From: Lineus longissimus
Taxonomy: Eukaryota; Nemertea; Pilidiophora; Heteronemertea; Lineidae
Assembly (NCBI RefSeq): GCF_910592395.1
Contig: NC_088309.1
Coordinates: 9,922,501-9,986,500 of the forward strand
Length of the DNA stretch: 64,000 nt
Direction: 5' to 3'
Each line of letters begins with the position of its first letter. The stretch's first letter is position 1. The position numbers and the translations under genes were made by a program. This document shows positions 59,629 through 64,000 of this stretch, in pieces. The notes under the pieces were generated by a model, which saw nothing but the letters and a program-made list of their open reading frames with translations, did no database searches and was not told where the DNA came from.

Positions 59629-60429
59629 ACCTTCGGACTAGTATGTGCTTAATGGTAGATTTCGTGTCTTTGGCTGGACCCTGGACTGCTGAGTATTATG
59701 GCTCTGGCACTATTCGGCTTGTCAGGGGTGTGATTGATGATATTGTGTGAAATGATGTGTAGAAAGAGTTTTCATGTGTACAATATGAATTTGTTCTTGT
59801 AGATATCAAAAAATGGCCATCTTATGGCGGTTTCTTATAATTTCTATAAGTTTTTTTGCTGGGTTGCTGTACATGTACATGTATGAAAGAATCTTGTTAC
59901 TAAATTTGTACAGTATATATTCTAAAATACATGGTTCACCTGAACACTGTGGGCTAAATGGCCTGAGCTGAAACATTTTTTTATTACTAATAAGTTAACT
60001 TGCATGTTGTGCTATTTTCTGATTTTCTTCAGTTTTCAGTCACTGCCATTTATTGAAAAGTTACATGCGTCGACAGTTGCTGATTAATGCCAATAGTGTT
60101 TTACGCCATTTGCATATGAAAGGTTTATTTAGTCTTTTAAGTTGTTCTTCCTGGTAAAAGTACAAATGTAGATTTCTTTATCCATCCCAGCCCAATAGGC
60201 AGGACCGAGCCAAATTTGCAGTGCAGTTTCAGTTAACAGTGCTCTAGGGTTTGTAAATATTGTAGATCTATCTTTTATTGGAGAGAAAATAAATAAATTC
60301 AAATGGATTTTTTGTTAAGATTTTGTCTTTATGTGAGTGAATGTAATTTCTACATACTCGGAAGGTAAGATTGTGTCCAATTCTAGTTACTGACATAAAA
60401 GCACCCTCATCCACTTTGATTCACTTTTG
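59629..60429. other. Possible long CD2BP2 3'UTR
   Basis: AT-rich, no coding frame. It ends near the alternative AATAAATAAA at about 60287-60296. Confidence 0.4.
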
Positions 60430-60515
60430 ATTTTGTTCCTTCATTTCAGAATAAGTGTTGTGACATTGTCCTCAAAACACTGATGATAAAATCGGCCAGT
60501 CAAATAAGATTTGTG

Positions 60516-60643
60516 ACAATGGGCGATATGAATAAAGACTAGCAAATGCTTTTATCTAAGATTCTATGTACATTTACACAAGGCCTTTCTGTAGAAAACT
60601 GAAGTAAAAGCATTTGCTAGTCTTTATTCATATCACCCATTGT
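60516..60643. repeat. Hairpin element, 39-bp arms
   Basis: 60516-60554 and 60605-60643 are inverted copies with one mismatch (ACAATGGGCGATATGAATAA...). The loop is about 50 nt. It is embedded in the GTCCTC array. Confidence 0.92.
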
Positions 60644-61508
60644 CTTCAGTTCACTGGTGTTTTTTGAGTTGGGATGTGACATTGTCCTCTGTACACTGGC
60701 GATTGTGTCCTCTGGAATAAGGGTTTTGACAATGTCCTCAATAGACTGATTATTTGTCTCCTCGCTTTAGAATATAAGTTGTAATATTATGCTCAATACA
60801 CTTTTTAGAGATTTTCTCTTACTTCGGATTTAAGATTGTGACATTGTCCTAAATACATAGGTGGTTATGTCCTCACATGCCACGTCTTCGAGTTTTGAAG
60901 TTGTCCTCGCATATGACCAGAGATTTCGGCCTCTTACTTTTGAATTTTGCTTTTCCAATGATGGCGTGTACAGCCTTAATTTGGAAGTGAGAAAACAAAA
61001 ACAATCGTCAGTGTATTGAGAACAAGATCACCAGACCCCTGTGTTGACTAAAACCACATGTTCATTGACAGCTATATCACCTCTGATTCGGAAGTGAGTT
61101 TACGAAAATCGTGAGTGTATTGAAGACAAGCTCACAACTCACAAAGAGAGAAGAATCCCCAGTATTTTACAACCTATTTTCGGTAGTGAGTTGATCTCAA
61201 TCATGAGTATATTGCAAACCATATTGTCACAATCCCGATTAAGAAGCGACATAACGATAATCTTCAGTGTATTGAGACTATAATTTCTCATAACGCCTAT
61301 TTGGAAGTGAGTCAGTGTATCAAGGACGCTTTTACGAACCCTATTCGGAAGTGAGTGGACAAAATCATCGGCGTATCAAAGACAGTTTCACAACGGACAG
61401 CTGGGATGTCGTAGATAGATGGCTATGCCTATGTACATGTACCTCTGCAGTATTTCATCGCCATGATGTTGGATAGCTGTTTTTATATAACCCACAGATC
61501 ATCGAGGA

Positions 61509-61564
61509 TATAACCGAGAAACTGGACCGGGCATGTTATAACCGAGAAACTGGGCCGGGCATGT
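61509..61564 (+). repeat. 28-bp tandem duplication
   Basis: TATAACCGAGAAACTGG... occurs twice in immediate succession with one A/G difference. Confidence 0.92.
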
Positions 61565-61590
61565 TGGACAATGAGGACAATGTCACAACC

Positions 61591-64000
61591 TTAGACGTGT
61601 CAACTCTGGGTTGGACTTCGGCAATATCCAGTATCATTCCACCAATCTACGCCGACAGCCACAGCCAGAAGGCTTGAAAGTGCCGTTGGAATTGTAGGGG
61701 CCAGTATCCATTCCTTCTCCGCCTGATAAACGCATGTACGTTTCGGGTATGGTTATGTCTGAATCTCGGATCGATCATTCGTTGTAGACGACCCACCACT
61801 GCGTCCTGTGTGTAAGTAACTCCGGCTGCCATGTGTTGTGGTCGTGAATTTCGAGAACCGTAGTCATGGACTATAACATACAGTCCTGATCAGCTGATCT
61901 GGTTGTGATGATGTATCTTTGCTTTTAAAGTTAAACCCCAATCACGAGAGACCTTTCGTATTGAGCTGCGTCTGTCTTCGAGGACGGATTATTCATAACC
62001 GATACAGGACGACCACTTACTGAAACTAGCCTACCGGATAGACCGTTCGGTAAGCCCTAAGGTTTACATGTACGTATTAGTACTTGTTTTCATCGTCAAG
62101 ACAAGGGATTTAGATATTGCGACTGTCGTGTTTGCACAACTCAGTTACAGACAACAACCAAAAAGGCTTTCGGACGGTTCGGAGACATCAAGGAAGTATG
62201 TTTGCTCTGATCTTATGCTCGGATATAGGCGTTGTTCGTATTATCGGCCATCGAGAAGAAAAGAGAAGGCAGGATTGACTCAATCCTGCCTTCTCTTTCA
62301 CCGCCGGTAGTCGGCATGATTGATCTTGGTGTACGGAGGTTGTCGATGTTGAGAGAGGTCCACATCCGAGAACAAGGAGGGTGCATTTTGATGACGGATA
62401 TCTGGTATGGCTAGGAACAATCGACTTGAAGACGAAGACCAAAGATAAAAATCACCTCGTTCTCGTTCACGGATCAAATCCTCAACCTCTCTAATACATA
62501 TCGATTGACATCAACGTGGAGACACGGTCGGCGCAAAACGTCATGAATGAAGGTTTACAAGGTTTACACAGCAGGAACTTTCCTTGGACCGTTGATGGCC
62601 GGAGTCGGTGTGACCGGGACTCCCGGCCCGTCCACGTTGTAGTAGAAGTGTACTGACAGAGGGACCAGTCGACTGACCAATGGATGTCTATATTGTATCC
62701 CCCTGAGTGATCATCATTTGACAAAACGGTTGGGATACTAGTATTCTCCATGGGGAAGGGTCAAAAGAAGAAAGAAATTCGTGATTTCACATGTTATATG
62801 AATATATTAGTTTAATGGAATTCAAATAGGAATAGCAGATCAAAGTACATACAAGTCATACAGTCAATTCATGATTTGAAATGCTTTAGCTTGTTAAGGA
62901 CACCCAGTTCTAGCAGATCACTGACGGACACATCATTCTATCTCACTGACAAGGCTGACGATTAAATTTGAAGAGTGTTGCGAGAAAACCGGGAGTACTC
63001 GGTGTGATTTCAAGTCACTGACATTATATGTTCACAGGCGAGAGAGAACGTTTTAACCACAATACAACATTTCCAAAATAATACCAGTGAGGCTAAAATG
63101 GAAGTAAGCTCACTAGAGAAGTTTAGTCAGAGACGCTTGCTAAGTTTGACATAACGTTATTAAACCACACGTACAACTTGAACGCCTATCTTATTGTTCG
63201 CCCTCATGATACCGATGTCGAACAATGGGTTGACGTTTCCGGTACTTTGCGCCGGGAAAATTCCCTGTTGCAAAGTACATCGTAAACGTAAACTGCTAGA
63301 TTTGTCGGGCTCCACCTTACGAGAACAAACACAAATACAGATGAGACAGACTCCAGTACAAGTAAATTCAAACCTGATTACAACAAAAAGTATACTTGCG
63401 CAGCGTGGACTTATACTGTGGTTAGTTTTGAAGACTTAGTTTACTGTTTGGCTGAAACCTTTGCTTCGTTCTTGTATACGTTGACATGATTCTGATGGCG
63501 AATAATACAGACGGTAATATCAGTGTAAAGTACATGTTCTTTTTGTAGTTATTGTCGACATAAAATGCCGTTGCGATTGGTTTCGCAGCGTATCTGCTAC
63601 TTCATGGTGTCCTGATGAGAGCAGTTATCAAATTACACGGAATAGTCGTGATAGAAAAGTCTCAATGTACATGATTGTATTTCTACTATACAGAATACCC
63701 CCTACGGGTACAATTCGAGGAAGAGATGCAAAACTGTCAATGGTAATAGGCTACATCTTGTCTGTCCGGTTACTCTTGACGTTAATGCACGTTCATTAAT
63801 CACTCAGTGTACGACAGCAAGACGTAAAAACACGTTTACGCCATTTTATTAGAGAACAAAACTATTTTCTGTTGATTCATGCATCAATACCAGACGACAT
63901 AACTGAAAAGTGTTTCTTTCGGCACCCAAGTTCATTTTCGATGATATAGTCAACGAAGAAAGGCAAGCGAGGTAAACGATGAGGAAGATCATCGACCTCA
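61591..64000. other. Right flank, no gene recognised
   Basis: Short open frames (for example 61647-61832 minus and 62491-62751 minus) lack domains and splice context. The only structure seen is the palindrome listed separately. Confidence 0.5.
62260..62298. repeat. Perfect palindrome, 19-bp arms, 1-bp spacer
   Basis: AAAGAGAAGGCAGGATTGA, C, then the exact complement. Not coding. Confidence 0.97.

Larger units (their letters stand above)
60430..61590. repeat. Head-to-head array of degenerate GTCCTC/TGTATTG repeats
   Basis: The left half (60430-60910) repeats the pattern GTGACATTGTCCTCAATACACTGAT at irregular 60-110 bp spacing. The right half (61000-61590) repeats its complement (CAGTGTATTGAGGACAA...TCACAAC...CGGAAGTGAGT). 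The axis is near 60,950. Units are diverged and nothing is coding. Confidence 0.7.

Noticed and set aside
60430-61590. CRISPR-like array
   Set aside because: Repeats are irregular, diverged and in two orientations, and the genome is eukaryotic.
62491-62751. Small minus-strand gene
   Set aside because: 86 codons with no domain, no splice partners and no conserved start context.

Overview
The window is nuclear DNA of an animal. It has short coding exons with GT/AG introns, AATAAA poly(A) signals, LINE, LTR and DNA transposons, and no bacterial-style operons. The four host gene families are all clearly metazoan. Frequent TACATGTA and TAGGCCTAC words and the transposon mix suggest a marine invertebrate, but I cannot place the phylum from the sequence alone.

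Layout. 1-8.7 kb is gene-poor and holds two inverted-repeat DNA elements. 8.7-19.9 kb (minus) is a complete 13-exon gene for a myotubularin-related pseudophosphatase of the MTMR10/11/12 group. Its start codon lies 590 bp from the start of a divergent JTB homologue (20.5-22.0 kb, plus), so the two probably share a bidirectional promoter. From the JTB 3'UTR (about 23.23 kb) to 57.48 kb is a direct tandem triplication of a 4-5 kb unit. Each unit carries an apparently intact seven-exon short-chain dehydrogenase/reductase gene of the DHRS11 type on the minus strand (copies A, B and C). The two junctions share the same 18-bp filler, so the array grew in steps from one initial junction. Immediately beyond copy C is a complete CD2BP2 gene (plus, GYF domain). 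The ancestral order was therefore JTB > < DHRS11 CD2BP2 >.

The triplicated block has collected large insertions. A LINE (27.47-32.50 kb) sits in the A/B junction. A 7.4-kb Ty3/gypsy-type LTR retrotransposon (37.01-44.39 kb) lies just upstream of copy B. A 6.2-kb minus-strand LTR element (45.24-51.48 kb) lies in the 3' flank of copy C. This last element is the most unusual object here. Its LTRs are nearly identical and its PPT and target-site duplication are recognisable, but almost all of gag-pol is missing. Its interior is a mosaic: an intron-containing THAP-domain gene in antisense, a P2X7-receptor-C-terminus-like zinc-binding pseudogene, and a decayed LINE 3' half that hosts two Mutator-like inverted-repeat elements.

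Right of CD2BP2 (59.6-64 kb) I recognise no gene. That stretch holds a hairpin element, a head-to-head array of degenerate repeats containing GTCCTC and TGTATTG words, and a near-perfect short palindrome.

What stands out functionally: DHRS11 copy A has Cys in place of the catalytic Ser, while copies B and C keep Ser. The myotubularin has lost both the Cys and the Arg of its phosphatase loop. Each DHRS11 copy carries a different-length poly-G tract just upstream of its start codon.
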